A stretch of 64,000 nt of DNA, taken from Vigna angularis (Eukaryota; Streptophyta; Magnoliopsida; Fabales; Fabaceae). Location of the stretch: assembly GCF_016808095.1 (NCBI RefSeq), contig NC_068972.1:41509029-41573028 (forward strand), in the 5' to 3' direction. The position numbers and the translations under genes were made by a program. The first letter of the stretch is position 1. Each line of letters begins with the position of its first letter. Positions 1 to 15,677 of this stretch are shown piece after piece. A model generated the notes under the pieces. It saw only the letters and a list, made by a program, of their open reading frames with translations. It was not told the origin of the DNA and did no database searches.

Positions 1-1690
1 GGAGCTTTTTTTCTTTTTGAAAATTAAAATTAAAGTAGATTTATATTTTTTAGTATATTATAAATTGATTTTATTTTTTAAGATGGCCTGGTAGCAACAA
101 TAAATGACACTGCAATGGATAGGACAAAAGTAACAGTAATTGTTTTTTCAAAAAAATCTGATTTTAGATATCATATTAAATATAATAAAAAAATATGTAA
201 AATTAATATTCTTTATGTTAAATATGAGCATAAAATTCTTTAATTATAATAGAATAAATATAAACTAAATTCAAATACAGATAAAAAATAATAATAAATT
301 ATCTAAAGATAAAAATAAAAAAAAATACTATCTGATATTTACTTTCAACATTTATAAAAATATTTAATTAATTTAATCAAATATATAAATATTATTTCTT
401 CTAACCAGATATAATCAAATAATGATTCACAGCAAAATAACATAGGAATACATGGACTAGATTATACAAAAGAAAAAAAAATTAATATTAAATAGAATGA
501 AATTTATCCAGAGTGAACTGGGATAACATAATTGGTCATGGTGACTACTCATTTCACTCATAAGGAAAAATATAAGAATGACACAATAGTCATATATTAG
601 TCATTTGGAAAATGCACCCTTATCGGATATTCAAGATACTTCCTTCATACTATCCGTTCATCATTATTTATTTTCCATAAGAAAAAGTAAATTCTCTTTA
701 GTTGATATTCATGGAATAAGAAAAAGAATATAGCAAGTTAAATAAATAAATAAATATATATAATAAAAATTTAAAATTAAGTAAAAAATGAAATATATGT
801 ACAGAAGAAAAAAATATATATAATAAAAACTTCCCAATCACACATATGCAAAAATTTTCACCCTACTCAAAATCAATTTATTTCTTGAAACCATGGAAGA
901 GAGAACGTGTGATTTTCGTTTATGTGAGAATGAGATTGAATGGAAAAACAAAATTGAGAAAGAAGAAGAAGAAGATGAAAGGCTTTTCTCTATTAACACC
1001 CTTAAAACACTAAGTTCATCCTTTTGTTTATAGCCTTTTTTATTTTAAGCCCAGAGCCCAAACTGATTTTTCTATAATTAGCACCTCTAATATTTATTTG
1101 TTTCTTTAGAATACAGTCCATTTTACAATAATTTCCTATTTATATATGCTTTTTCTTTTAAGCATACACAATGTTTTTTATAATATGTATACATACGCGT
1201 ATTTTTCTACATCGAATTCATTTTAAAATATTTTAAATTTATTACTCACACATTCTAACTACAGTTTTATAACAAGTGCCTGGCGATATTTTTTATGGAA
1301 CTTTTAATTTTTTTTCCCTAAATTTAAAGAATGATATCATATATAATAATAATAATAATAGAAATAATAAATATTTCCTTGTGTCTGCGAGTGTAGATTT
1401 GTTTGTCTTTTTTACTCTGTGTGCGCTTATGTGTCACATAACTTTTATTCGAACAGGGAGAAATTGAACTTTCTTTTCAAAGAAAAAGGAAAAAAATAGT
1501 TATATTGTTTCTTTCAGTTTTCAAAGAAGTACTCGCTTTATATTGTCAGTAGAGTCGAAGTTTCCTTTATTTATTTAATAAGTAATATGTTTACTAAAAT
1601 TTAAATAAAAAATATGAAGATTAATATATAAGTTTTTAAAATATAAAAAAAAGGTTTTTAAATGAAAAAAAAAATTATTTTTATATTATA
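1..1690. other. AT-rich noncoding spacer
   Basis: No convincing coding exon, RNA gene or element end was found. The stretch is strongly AT-rich with many homopolymers. A somewhat less AT-biased patch near 890-1070 reads like an untranslated leader on either strand, but no open frame of useful length follows it. Confidence 0.6.
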
Positions 1691-2682
1691 TAGGCTTAAT
1701 ACCTCTAATGGTCCCTATTTTCGTCAAGTATGTTCGATTTGGTTCTAGTTTTTTTTCCTGTTCAATGTTGTCCTAAAGAATGTAATTTTTGTTCAATTTA
1801 ATTCTTTTTGCAGATGACATTTAAATCGTTAACGACCAACTGTCCAGTTGTGTATATCATTATTGACCTGTCATGACTGAAACATGACGCAACCAATGAA
1901 TGATTGCCACATGGCAGTCCCTTCCCCACCCAAAAAATTAGGGTTTGTGAATGTAAGGGGGAAAAGCTTCCTTACGCGTATGCCGCCGCGAGAGGAAAAT
2001 TGAATGGGTTTCGAAATGTAGGAGCGTCGGGATGCGAATTTGGCTCATGGTTGCTTGTCTGCGATTTGGTTTCTCTGGTTTCTTTCTACTTGCAGGTTTG
2101 AAGAGCAACTTCGTGATGGCTGGAGAAGATGAATATTGATGGAGAATGGTGCTTTTGTGGCAGTGATTATGCTCAATTTGGCTTTTCCATTCTCTGTTTT
2201 CCCCTTTGCAGGTTGAAGACTTGACGGAGAAGATGAGCTCGTGCATGACTTGCTGTCTCGTTGCGATGGTCATGGTTATCGCAGGAAGATGTTGATGGCA
2301 ATTCACGGTGGAGGAAGGGAAAGATGGTCATGGTGGTGTTTTTGGGTGGTTGCTAGATGGAGAAGATGAACAGCGGTGGTGGCGGCCCGACCATCTGGTT
2401 AGGGTTTCGAAATGTTTGATGATGGAGATGCGAAAATCGTGGCTGGCCGGGAGCGTGGCGGCAGCAGTTAGGGTTAGGGGGAAATTAGGGTTTCTGGAAG
2501 TAGGAGATGATGATGATGTGTCAAATGTGATGTGTCACTTATTGCACAACTGCACAGTCGGTCGTTAACGATTTAAACGCGGTCTAAACAAAAATTATAT
2601 TCTTTAGAACAACATTAAAAAAAAAAAAAAACTAAAACTAAATCAAATACACTTAAAAAAAAAATAGGGACCATTAAGCCTA
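1691..2682. mobile_element. Long-TIR DNA element (MULE-like, non-autonomous)
   Basis: The ends are inverted copies of each other. The left end opens TAGGCTTAAT and reads through a segment ending in ATCGTTAACGACC; the right end (about 2535-2682) is its reverse complement, giving terminal repeats of about 150-165 bp. The left TIR has a short extra segment after TAGGCTTAAT that the right lacks. The 700-bp core is richer in GC than the flanks and holds short open frames without a recognisable domain. No transposase is encoded. The direct repeat at the target is not resolvable because both flanks are TA-rich. Classification as Mutator-like rests on TIR length and similarity in style to 33283-34891. 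Confidence 0.7.
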
Positions 2683-3995
2683 TTATATACTAACAATGTT
2701 ACCAATGGATCCTGACAATCCTGACAAGAAAGTGCTATGTTTGGAGATACTGTTCAGACCACGACAAAAAAAATTACTATACAAAAATTCATCGTGAATT
2801 AATTTACTATATTTATTAGTACTTTTCGATATTCGTTATAATCTTTATTTTTCTTACAGCATATATTTTTCATCTGAATAATTATTTATTTCATTACTTT
2901 CTTTTTGTTATTCCCTTAAAGAGAAGTGTTGTCTAACCTTTTTTTTTGAAAGAAACAAATTTCCAAATTTTATGAAAAAAGTATTAATGAAAAAATTATA
3001 TGACAATTTATTTTAACATTTTCTTATTTGACTTATATTGCTATTATATGTTTGAAATAAGATTTGTTTTTCTTTATATATATATATATATATAATTTAT
3101 TTATGATTTTTTTTATTTTTTAAAATGATAAGATATTTTATAAATATCTGGATAACAATGAGTTGAAATGAAGCACTTGAATTTCTGAGAAGCTGCATGA
3201 TATGGGAAAAGTGATTAATTTCAAAGATGCTTATTGACAGTGAAAGATCCTTGAAATAATACATTGATTCCATTGGTGAGAATATTAAAAGCTTAACCAA
3301 AATCTTAAATTTGGTGAAATTAGGAAAATGGGCTAAAGGGGAATGCACCCACTTTCAATTGTGATTGAAAGTTATGTGTCCTATGTTCTATGGATAATCA
3401 TTCTTCATCGCACACTTATTATTTAAATAAAAACAAACAATAAGGGTCCTTTTCATTTTCTCTTCACATCATCTCTAATCAAACCTTTCACATTAACCCT
3501 TTCTTACCAAATTTAAGAGATTTTATCTAAGAAGTTAAAATTGATTATCTTAATTTTGAAGGTTTTTTTATTTTTTTGTACCTAAATTTATAATATTGAG
3601 ATTACTAATGTGAGTGCTTAATTTAATTTATTGGATCCTATAATTAATCTATATATTAATATATACTTGAAATATGTTGTCTGTTAGTTTCTCTTTTTTG
3701 TAACTTAAAAATTGTAACCGATAAATGCTTTTACCAATTAAAGTCATAGAATTTGATTTTGAATAAGGTCAAAATTAATGTAAGAAACTTAGATAAATTA
3801 TAGAAGATGAGAATTAGAAAGAGGAAGTGTTTCTTTTAATGAAAAGAAAAGAAAGAAAATAAAAAAGAAAAAGAAAAGAAGGAAAAAGAAACCATTGGGC
3901 TTGACCCAATCTAATTACACACTCATGCATGAGTACTTTCACAAATGGAATGAACACAAGTAAGAGAAAGTTTATGTAAAACAAAGAAATAGTAG

Positions 3996-4049
<54 letters not shown>

Positions 4050-4105
4050 TTACCAACTAAGTTCGCAGGAAAGTCATTCTCAGCTAAAGAAAAATAGATT
4101 AAGAT
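2683..4105. other. AT-rich noncoding spacer
   Basis: Contains a short TA run (3074-3094), a purine-rich patch (3820-3890) and a (TA)25 tract, but no supported gene. Confidence 0.6.
3999..4048. repeat. (TA)25 microsatellite
   Basis: Uninterrupted TA dinucleotides; apparent Tyr-Ile open frames across it are artefacts. Confidence 0.95.
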
Positions 4106-4206
4106 TCAAACATCCCATAATCTCACATTTTATAATTCATAATTGATATATTGTAACATTATATTTAAGATAACATCCGACAATCTCACATTTGATAATT
4201 CATAGT

Positions 4207-4322
<116 letters not shown>

Positions 4323-4639
4323 CTCATATTTCAACAATAAACTCATAAATATAACTCGAATTCTTCTAATTTATTCTTCTATCTCTGTTTTCATTGGCAC
4401 TAAATCAGACGACATTCCTTCATCTGTTCCTGTATAACGAATTATACGATCATCGCACATACACAAACACAAACAAGTAGGGTGACCTAACATGCAACAA
4501 ATCATTTATAAACATGCATGATTACTTTGATACACTCAACAAATATTATATAATAATTATGTCAGACACCCTCATACCATCATACAACAATTGTACCATA
4601 GATACTCATCCCATCATACCACAATTCCTAATAGACACT

Positions 4640-4818
4640 CATCCCATAATACCCCATAAACACTCATCTCACAATACTCAATAAACACTCATTCCACAAT
4701 ACCCAATAGACACTCATTCACAATACCCAATAGACACTCATTCCAGAATACCCAATAGACACTCATTTCAGAATACCCAATATACACTCATTCCATAATA
4801 CCCAATAGACACTCATTC
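4640..4818. repeat. 24-bp tandem repeat in solo LTR
   Basis: About seven units containing AATACCCAATAGACACTCAT. The sibling LTR (near 23940-24000) holds only about two, so the array varies in copy number between family members. Confidence 0.85.
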
Positions 4819-5980
4819 GGATGATACATTGATGAACGGTCATGGGAGGTTATGCACTTGTGATGACTTCTACTTCTTCTTACAAATACACTTCCAAAAT
4901 ACTCCATATCATCCACAAGGTTAGTCCTCAACACTATGTCCAAAACCAGCACATAGACCAAGACCTCTTGCCCCTCTCACCACATAATTCATCCTTCTCT
5001 ACTTGAGACTGAATGATTGTTAGAGTATCAGGATAACCTCCAACGAGAGGACCCTTAACATCAACATATACCTAAATACCATATAATTACAGAATCTCTC
5101 CACGAGACTCATACCATGCTCATATTTCTCAACTCCTATTATACCATTACAAAATCTCCCCATAATACTCATATCATGTTCAGATGCATAAATTCAAATC
5201 CAATATAATAAAATACAATCATCACAAAAATCATACAAAATGAATATATCACAAAATAAATTAACAATACTAAAATATCACCATAAATGGTCACCGAAGA
5301 AGAATCAAATGTTTGATGAATCAAACTCACCATAAACGCCAGTACATATGACTAGTCATAACTTACTAGATTTGACCAGGGCTGCTCTATGATCAAGGAT
5401 GTACCAATTCCGGTTTTTAAGATTCATCAATCCTACCATCACAATTATAATTCATAATTCCATATCTACCACAATAACATGAATTCATTAGAAATTTTCA
5501 TTCCAACAAGATATATTGCACAATAATTTAACAGTACATAATCTGTTCAACAAGATTTAAGTTAAAAACCTATCGAGTAGACTTCCAGGAAAGAGAGGTG
5601 TGTCACAATGGACAACTTAAGTACCAAGTCTTTCCTTAGCCAAAGTGTTCCTCAACTAGTTTTTAACAAATTTCTTATTTACAGATTCAAAACAACAACA
5701 TATAATATTAACACAGAAATTCAATATAGATAGATATACAGTAAGCACATATGTTTTTCATTAACCGTATACACACAGAATTTCAAGACACTCCCCTACC
5801 TATATTCCAGTCCCGAAAACCCTCAAGAACATCTACTCTTCTTGCAACTAAAAATTTCTTCCTAACTCTTTCTTCTCTATTTCTCAAGATTTCTCACTTG
5901 ATACTTCCTCTCTTTGTGCATAATAGTCTCCCTTCACATGGCTATTTATAGTCCAAAAATTCTACTATCACCATTTTTTT

Positions 5981-6142
5981 AATATTATTTATTATATTTT
6001 AATATTATTTTATGATATTAATATTTTAATCACCACTTGACATATTGGATCCCTCAATAATAATATTATTTATTATATTTTAATATTATTTTATGATATT
6101 AATATTTTAATCACCACTTGACATATTGGATCCCTCAATAAT
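5981..6142. repeat. 81-bp direct tandem duplication
   Basis: Two near-identical copies (5981-6061, 6062-6142), each ending in TTGGATCCCTCAATAA, near the 3' end of the solo LTR. Confidence 0.9.
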
Positions 6143-6361
6143 GCCTTCAAACTTGGAGTGTTTTATCCACTATCAATATTTTAAATTTTTTTTAATTTTT
6201 TTAAAGAAAAAGGTAGAAAAGAGTTTGAACCCATGTTCTTGAAATCACCACAATTTTCTACCATTTAAGCTACCAAAATTTCTTATTTAGCTTTTCACAT
6301 TTTATTTTTACTAGTAATAAAATTGTTATTATTAAGGTAAATATTTTTCATGGATCTTACA

Positions 6362-6460
6362 AAGATAATCTCATTTAAAGGTAAAAATATAGTTATTTAT
6401 TATTTACTCTAAGAAATTAAAATTGATCTATTGTTAATATTCAATATTGTTACATGCTTA

Positions 6461-6534
<74 letters not shown>

Positions 6535-7535
6535 ACATTTTTTCCGTGTTCAAAGTCTAAAATCTCAACAATAGTATTAAGATTCGTTATTTTTAATGAC
6601 TTATAAAATAAAACAAGATGAAAATTTTTCATAAGTTGTTTTTCTATTCTTCGATGGCGAAACCTATAACCTATCACTATAAAAATGAAAAGTTATAAAG
6701 GGATTATATTTATGGAAAATTGTGGAACAAAATTACATAGTCAAATCGTTATTTTAAAATTTCCCTATAGTCAAAATCAAAAAGCTAAAGAAAAAATAGA
6801 TAAAGAAGTAATGTTGTTAAAATGGATTGTAACCCGCGAGTCAACCCAGCTCACCATGAGTTTGAGCCGGGTTGGGTTGGAAAAAAATGTAATTTTTTTT
6901 ATGTGAGTTAGTTTTCAACTTAGCATACTTAGAACCCGGTTCATCTAGGTTAAACCTGTAGTGAGACGGGGTTAGCTCACAAACTCATTAATTTAATTTA
7001 ATTACTCATTATTTTGTGTTTCAATATTATTAGTTAACATTTCTTTTATTATATTGTAGATGTGGATAAAAAAAAAAGATGTTTCAAGAGAGAAAAATAT
7101 TATAGATTTATCTATTCAAAGACTCTAATATTATAAATGGACAAGTTATACAACAATTACCAATATTAGAAACTTAATTGTTCTCCTTTTGTGCTTGCTT
7201 TTGGATTACTCTTAGATTTCATGATATTTTTATTTTATTTTAAATTGTCTTTGGAGTTTAACATCATTTTAGAGTGAAATTTATTTAGATTTGAATTAAA
7301 AAAAGTTATAATTTTTTTTATTTCAAAAAAACTTATAATTAAATGAGCCAGTGAGCCAACCCGTTTAACCCACTGACCTGTGATGGATTGAGCAGAGTTC
7401 GAATTTTTTTAGCATGCTAATAAATGAGCCGGGTTGGATTGGTGGGAGTTGCTCCCTCCACCACCCCAAATCCTACACCTCCCTACTATTTTTTTTATTC
7501 TAAAACTACCTTTTTTACTTTAACATTTTTCTTTT
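6362..7535. other. Noncoding spacer with GGGTTGG/CCAACCC motifs
   Basis: Holds a (TA)n tract and, between about 6817 and 7445, scattered motifs such as GAGCCGGGTTGG and its inverse (GCCAACCCG). Such motif clusters occur in non-autonomous hAT elements, but no terminal repeat or 8-bp target duplication was identified, so no element is called. Confidence 0.4.
6464..6529. repeat. (TA)33 microsatellite
   Basis: Uninterrupted TA dinucleotides. Confidence 0.95.
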
Positions 7536-7539
7536 TTAC

Positions 7540-8058
7540 TTTTTTTATGAAAACCCTAAATTTCTTCCTCTCATTTTCACTCTCACATCCGTACAGCCCT
7601 ACACCCACCAAACTCTCACTTTCTCTCTTTCATATTCTCTCTTTCTCTCCACTCTAGATCTGTTTCTTCTCAACTCATTCTTCATATCCGTTTCCACTTC
7701 CTTAATTTTTTTTCTCCATTTTGGTCTCTTGGTTGTGTGGTGGTTGGGCGGTGGTGGTGCGGTGTTAGTTCGGTGTTGGTGCAGTGTTGGTGCGGTGTTG
7801 ATGCGATGGTGGTGCAGGGTGGTGGTGCTTCATTCGTGGGTGCGCCTACTGTTCAATTTGGTCTATTGGTGGCTGCGTTTTCTTTTAGAGCATTTTCACT
7901 CAACTATATCACCTTGTTTGTGCGTTTTTCTCAATAGCTTTAGTTTTTTGTTCAGTAACACCACTGCCAACTTTGGGATTATTATATTTACCCCCAAAAG
8001 TATATGTATCCTCTCATTAATTATTGTCTGAGTTGTATAGGATGCTTTTACTCTACAG
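7540..8058 (+). other. Possible leader and 5' part of an unidentified gene
   Basis: A pyrimidine-rich stretch (7560-7725, many CTCTTTCTC runs) of the kind found in plant 5' leaders is followed by GGT/GTG-rich sequence with short open frames from about 7737 to 7937. It precedes two plausible exons at 8059 and 8541. No exon boundary could be fixed here and no protein family is recognised. Confidence 0.25.
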
Positions 8059-8570
8059 CAGTTGGAGGATTGAGATGCTATGAGAATCCAAAGAACAAGA
8101 TTACTGCAGTACCTGCCGAAGAAGAGGAAATCTGGGGTGCGACTTTTAAGGTAAATAGATGACAAGAGTTTAAGTATTATTGCGGGTAAAACTCTCAGTT
8201 CTCTCTACAAAATATTCTTTTCCTCTATTTAGAATAGAAAACCAGTCCAAATAGTAATTTGAGATTATTAACACCAGAACATGAGTTCATAAAAACACCA
8301 TGAATACAGCAACATTGCACTAAATAAAAAAGGATAGTTTTCCAAAAAGAATGGGTTAGACTAACTTAAACTCGATCTCCACATCTGTTTCTAGAGTTTA
8401 AAAAGGTTAGAGTAGAAATTAATTATGCAAATAGGATTGCAAGTAGCAATTAAATTTTAATATAGTGATAGTTCTCCTTGAAACATCCGCAACAGCGAAA
8501 TTAGAATGTATATTTGATTTGGTTCTCAAGTGGTTGGCAGGTCTGGTTTAGGTACGACGTCTTTGGCTGA
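8059..8570 (+). CDS. Putative 3' exons of an unrecognised small gene
   Basis: Two exon candidates join in phase. The first (8059-8150) follows a pyrimidine-rich stretch ending TCTACAG and ends AAG before GTAAAT; in one frame it contains the peptide GLRCYENPKNKITAVPAEEE. The second (8541-8570) follows TTGGCAG and encodes VWFRYDVFG followed by TGA. The intron of about 390 bp has GT-AG ends. I do not recognise the protein. The sequence composition is coding-like compared with its surroundings, and the joined C-terminus ends in an aromatic and charged stretch. The start and upstream exons are not located. It could be a real small gene, or a dead remnant. Confidence 0.3.
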
Positions 8571-10760
8571 CTGGACTGGATTAACAAGAAAGAAATTGGA
8601 AACTTCACCACACAAAAATATTATTTATTTATTTATTTATTTAATTCCTTACAGCTTGATTTCCAAAATTTATTTTTGCATTCATGGTTTATGTCTTGAC
8701 TCTGTTGCTCCCTCCATAAATGAACTTGGATGAATGATCAGGTGGAGGGATCAGCAGTTCTTGCAGCCACAGAGTACTAGATTCATCTTGGAGTACAGTA
8801 TGGTGTGATGTGTTAATGGAGTGATGACTGTAAGGCATGCACAAGGGACCATGTAAATACCTTTTAGTAACTGAGAAAAGTGCGACTGGTAGTAGTTGTT
8901 TGTTCATTAGATAGGATTTACTATGTTTCTGGTTCTGGTGTACAGTTACGCTTTCTGATGTAATACAAATGTGCCTGAGTTTCTCTCGTACTCATTCATA
9001 TTGGAACAACCTAACATAAAAAAATATAATGAAAATTAGATAATTAAAACGTATAATTATATAAACTAAGGTTGAGAAAAATAATGTAAAAATAACTAAA
9101 ATCAGTAAGATTTTTAAGAAAGAAAAAAGTTTAAATACTGATTTGGTATAGTTTGTTTACTTTGACCTTTATTTTGATTTAGTGTTGAATCAAATTCTAA
9201 TTTTAATGAATTATGTGTTTAATTTAATCATTTCGCTAACACCATCTAAATAGTTAAAAATAAAATGTACAGTGTGATCCATTATTATTACGTCAGACTT
9301 CACCTTTTCCAATTTTTTCATCATGCGTAAGAGTCTTTTTTTTAAGTCTAAAAAAGCAAATAGCAAAAAATAATCTATAGAAAAAAAAATGATATTTTAT
9401 AAGTATGTTTGAGTCCTTTTGATATAATTTTCTTACATTACCTCTTCACCATATAAAATTGAAATAATTAATTATGAATAAGTTATCTATATCTATATAA
9501 AAAAATATTTATCTTTTTTATGGACAAATTTATTTTATTATTTCATTTTTAAACAATTTTTTTAAATTAAAATAATTATTTTATAAATTTTACCTTTTAA
9601 ATGAATTTTTTAAATTTAGCCAATTTTTTTACTTAATCTTGTTTTTAAACTTAACATTTTTAATTAAAAAATACTATAAAATAAATAAAAAATATTTATA
9701 TTTTAATTTTATAATTATAATAATAAAAAATTATTATTATTTTATTATAAAAAAATAACACACATGTAGCACATGTATTTTTACCAATTTACAGAAAAAT
9801 TTACCAATGGTTATTATATATTTGAGTCACTAGTTTATATATATTTTTAGTGTAAATAAATCAATTCAATCACTAAAAAACAATTTATAAATTTCATTAC
9901 ATTGACAAAACATACCTTAATTAGTTTTTTTCTAAAAGTTAAATATAAAAAAAACATTTTAAAATTGTCAAAGAGGAAAAGAATAATTAAGATTGTGAGA
10001 GAATTAATTTACACAATAATGAAAAAAAAAGACTTCTTTTATCGTTAAAAAAAAACTTTTTTTATCGTTAAAAAAAAAACATTTTTTATCGGTCCCAAGA
10101 TTGATATACCTATATAAAAGAAGGACTATAAAAAATATCTATTTTCTATACTGATTAGAGAAATAATGTAAAAGGTATTACTTTTCATACTAACTAAACA
10201 CACAACTAATATAAAAAAAATATTTCAAATAGTGAACCATCATTCAATCACCTCATGAAACTAATGTTCAAAGTGCCACCACTACTAAAACACCTCTCCA
10301 TCGTGAACAAGACCACCAGAGCAACTTCTTCCCTCATCACCTCACACCACTGCAACTATCTATCTTAGATTGAAACAGAACCAAAACACACCATCCTTTC
10401 ATAGTTCTGCACATTGCAAGTTCATCGTTACAAAAATCTCAGTGTTACAACCATAAACAATGTCATGGAAACCCTGCACCATAGAGATGACCACCATCGT
10501 GTGAGCCACAAGCAAATAGATAACACAACCAAGCACCAATAACCACCATGAACCAGATTCAAGTCATGAATAACGCAAAAACCATTACACAATATCATGT
10601 AACCGTTATAAATCTGTCTCTACAACCTGTAAGAACAACAACCATAATCACTACGCATTAACAACTCTGTATCCACAATTCAAAACTCAAAACCCTCAAT
10701 CCACCGTCACAACTTGGTAAAACACCAATAAAAGCTATGCAAATCAACCACCATCTTCTG
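8571..10760. other. AT-rich noncoding spacer
   Basis: No gene supported. Near 10030-10100 a 22-bp motif containing TTTTATCGTTAAAAAAAA occurs three times in tandem. From 10250 to 10740 the strand is CA-rich with many ACCACCA motifs, similar in composition to 43010-43500; this may be the core of an old MULE-type element whose ends I could not pair. Confidence 0.5.
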
Positions 10761-13305
<2,545 letters not shown>

Positions 13306-13327
13306 TTTTGTACCAATTCTAATTAGA

Positions 13328-13605
13328 ATCAATATAAAAAGTTTTATTATTTATAACAAAAATGTCACCGCATTCATTTTCTATATCTGTTGTAATTAAA
13401 ATCGGTATAAAAAGTTTTCTTATGTATTACAAAAATGTCATCCATCTACTTTCTATTATAACTATAACTAATATAAAAAGTTTTCTTCTTTATTATAAAA
13501 CTTGTACTGCGTTCACTTTTTATATGTCTTATAACTACCATTAATATAAAACATGTTATCATATTTATAATTATGTCACCGTATAACTTTCTATACTTGG
13601 AAAAT
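13328..13605. repeat. About 70-bp tandem repeat, roughly four diverged units
   Basis: Each unit carries TATAAAAAGTTTT followed by an AAATGTCA or similar block (starts near 13333, 13406, 13474). The repeat begins right after the solo LTR. Short open frames through it are accidental. Confidence 0.7.
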
Positions 13606-13949
13606 TATCAGTGGTATAAATTGTCATTATAAAAAGTGTCCTTTTCACTGGTAAGATGAAAGAAAGTTTATCATTGAGTTGAATGAAAAAATAATAATCC
13701 TTAGTGAAAACTAAAGCATTTGATTGTGCAAATGCAATTGCTTTGAATTGAACTTATAATGTCATAAATGGTTAAAGGAGCATTTGATTAAATCAGTAAC
13801 TTCATTAAATTATTTCAACGTTAAAAATTTATTGCAACATTAAGAAAAAATAGTTGAAAATTAAAAAAATTTATTGCAGCAATTAAAAGAACTCAATTCT
13901 TTACATAAATGACTTTCATTGCAATTTTCTTATAGTCATATTTTTTTTT
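13606..13949. other. Noncoding spacer
   Basis: AT-rich sequence upstream of the first leader-exon copy; nothing specific seen. Confidence 0.5.
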
Positions 13950-13999
13950 CTCTCTCTTGTTTGGAACTGAAATATCAATCTGTGGTATTCAGAGTTGAG
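13950..13999 (+). pseudogene. Orphan NF-YC leader exon copy
   Basis: Contains TTTGGAACTGAAATATCA and ends GTTGAG before a donor GTATATC (GT at 14000). It matches the leader exons of the NF-YC genes at 16272 and 20929, yet no NF-YC coding exon follows before the next leader copy. Confidence 0.55.
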
Positions 14000-14004
14000 G
14001 TATA

Positions 14005-14553
14005 TCTTCTCCCTTCACCTCTTAATATTTTTCTGCTTTCCATGTCTCAGTCGAATTCGATAGTGTTTAGGTATAAAGTATATTGTTCGTTGACTTTTTA
14101 TTTTAATTTTGTGATTTTGTAACTTTTCGTGCTGTTGTTTATGTTTCATGGAAATGCCACAATAGCATATTATATATAGAGAAATAGATAGATAAATAAA
14201 TATGATTGTCCTTTTATTGCTAATTTGTGCTAGAGGACATTTTAATCGTTAATATCAAATTCTCAGTTTTATAAGTGATTTTAATTGTGAAAAGTAAAAA
14301 TTCTTCTAATATAATTTCATGTGCTTGAGTTTGAAGTAGATATGGAATGGGTGTTGAGTTTTTTAAGGAGATTTATGAAAATAGTTATATTATTTTTAAT
14401 TTAAAATATTAAAACAATCAATTTGAGGAATTTTTTCATTTTATATTGTTTTATTTTCTATTTTTACTAAACATAAGATTCAAATTCACATTTTAAACTT
14501 TTAAAAATGGGTTTGTTTGGGGTTTAACAATTCTTTAATAGACAAAAAAAGTT

Positions 14554-14601
<48 letters not shown>

Positions 14602-14954
14602 CACTTTTCTGTGTTTTCTTCTTTTTATTTGCTAATTAATTTCTATCTAATTTGTAATATTATTCTTTTAATCAATAATTAGGTGTATTAGTAATTTTTT
14701 TTTAATAATTTTACTGAAGACTGAAAAACATTGAGTTGCTTTGTTACAAGACAAAAATAAATAAATTATACGTTAAATGAGACTTTTGTATTTTGTAACG
14801 GAAAACTAATAAATGAGCACCTACCCCCACACACCCACGCAAGACATTTTGCATGTACACTGTTCTTTGATTAAACTTTTATTTTGGCTACTTTTTTCGT
14901 TTTCCTATTAAACTTCTCTCTGTATGACGAAAATATAAATTGTTCAAAGCAAAG

Positions 14955-14985
<31 letters not shown>

Positions 14986-15677
14986 TCTTCTGTGTGTTTT
15001 CTTCGTGCAATTTATATTGGATTTTGTTTCAAAACATTTGTGTTTATAATATATATAGTTTTTATTCGCAATTTCTTTTTATCTTCAACCATTTGCATGA
15101 TATTTTTCTTTAGGAATACTATAACAATTTCATATAATTGAAAATCAATAAATTCAAATTTATCAATAAATTTTTTTATAAATACTTTTTTAAGTACGAA
15201 ATTGTCCGTAAAATTTATGAGAAAGACATGTTTATAAATTATAATTAGTATTATAAAAAAATATTATTGTCAGCAACTAAGTATCATAATTATCCATGAC
15301 GAAGTATCATCCATTAATAAATTACAAATCTTATTATCAACGAATATGTTTGTCAATTGCTTATTATTGCAATTACTGATAGACACATTTCGTTGATAAA
15401 TTCGTCCCCAAATTCTTTGTTCAGTTTAGTGAAGTCTTTTTTTTTGTATATTTAGAGGAGATAAGTGAGAAGAAAAAGGTAAGAAGAAGAGAAGGGAAGG
15501 AGGAAGAAGAAGAGAAGGATGAGGAGAGGTGGCTTAGTGGTGATGCAGATACACAACGGTAATGTTCACTAGTGACACGGATGATCATCGGTGACATGAC
15601 GATGACGCGAAGGTGGACATCAGTAACAATGGTTGTCAGAGTTAGAGAAGGAGGTGGAGGAAAAGGAAAAAAAAAAG
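14005..15677. other. Noncoding spacer (duplicated NF-YC intron-like sequence)
   Basis: Includes TA tracts (14557-14600 and 14958-14985) and a GAGACTTTTGTATTTTGTAA block near 14779 that recurs near 19613 and, in part, 18988. This suggests the whole leader-plus-intron module was duplicated. 15430-15670 is purine-rich on the plus strand. Confidence 0.5.

Noticed and set aside
6817..7445. Possible hAT element with GGGTTGG/CCAACCC motifs
   Set aside because: No terminal inverted repeat or 8-bp target duplication could be identified.
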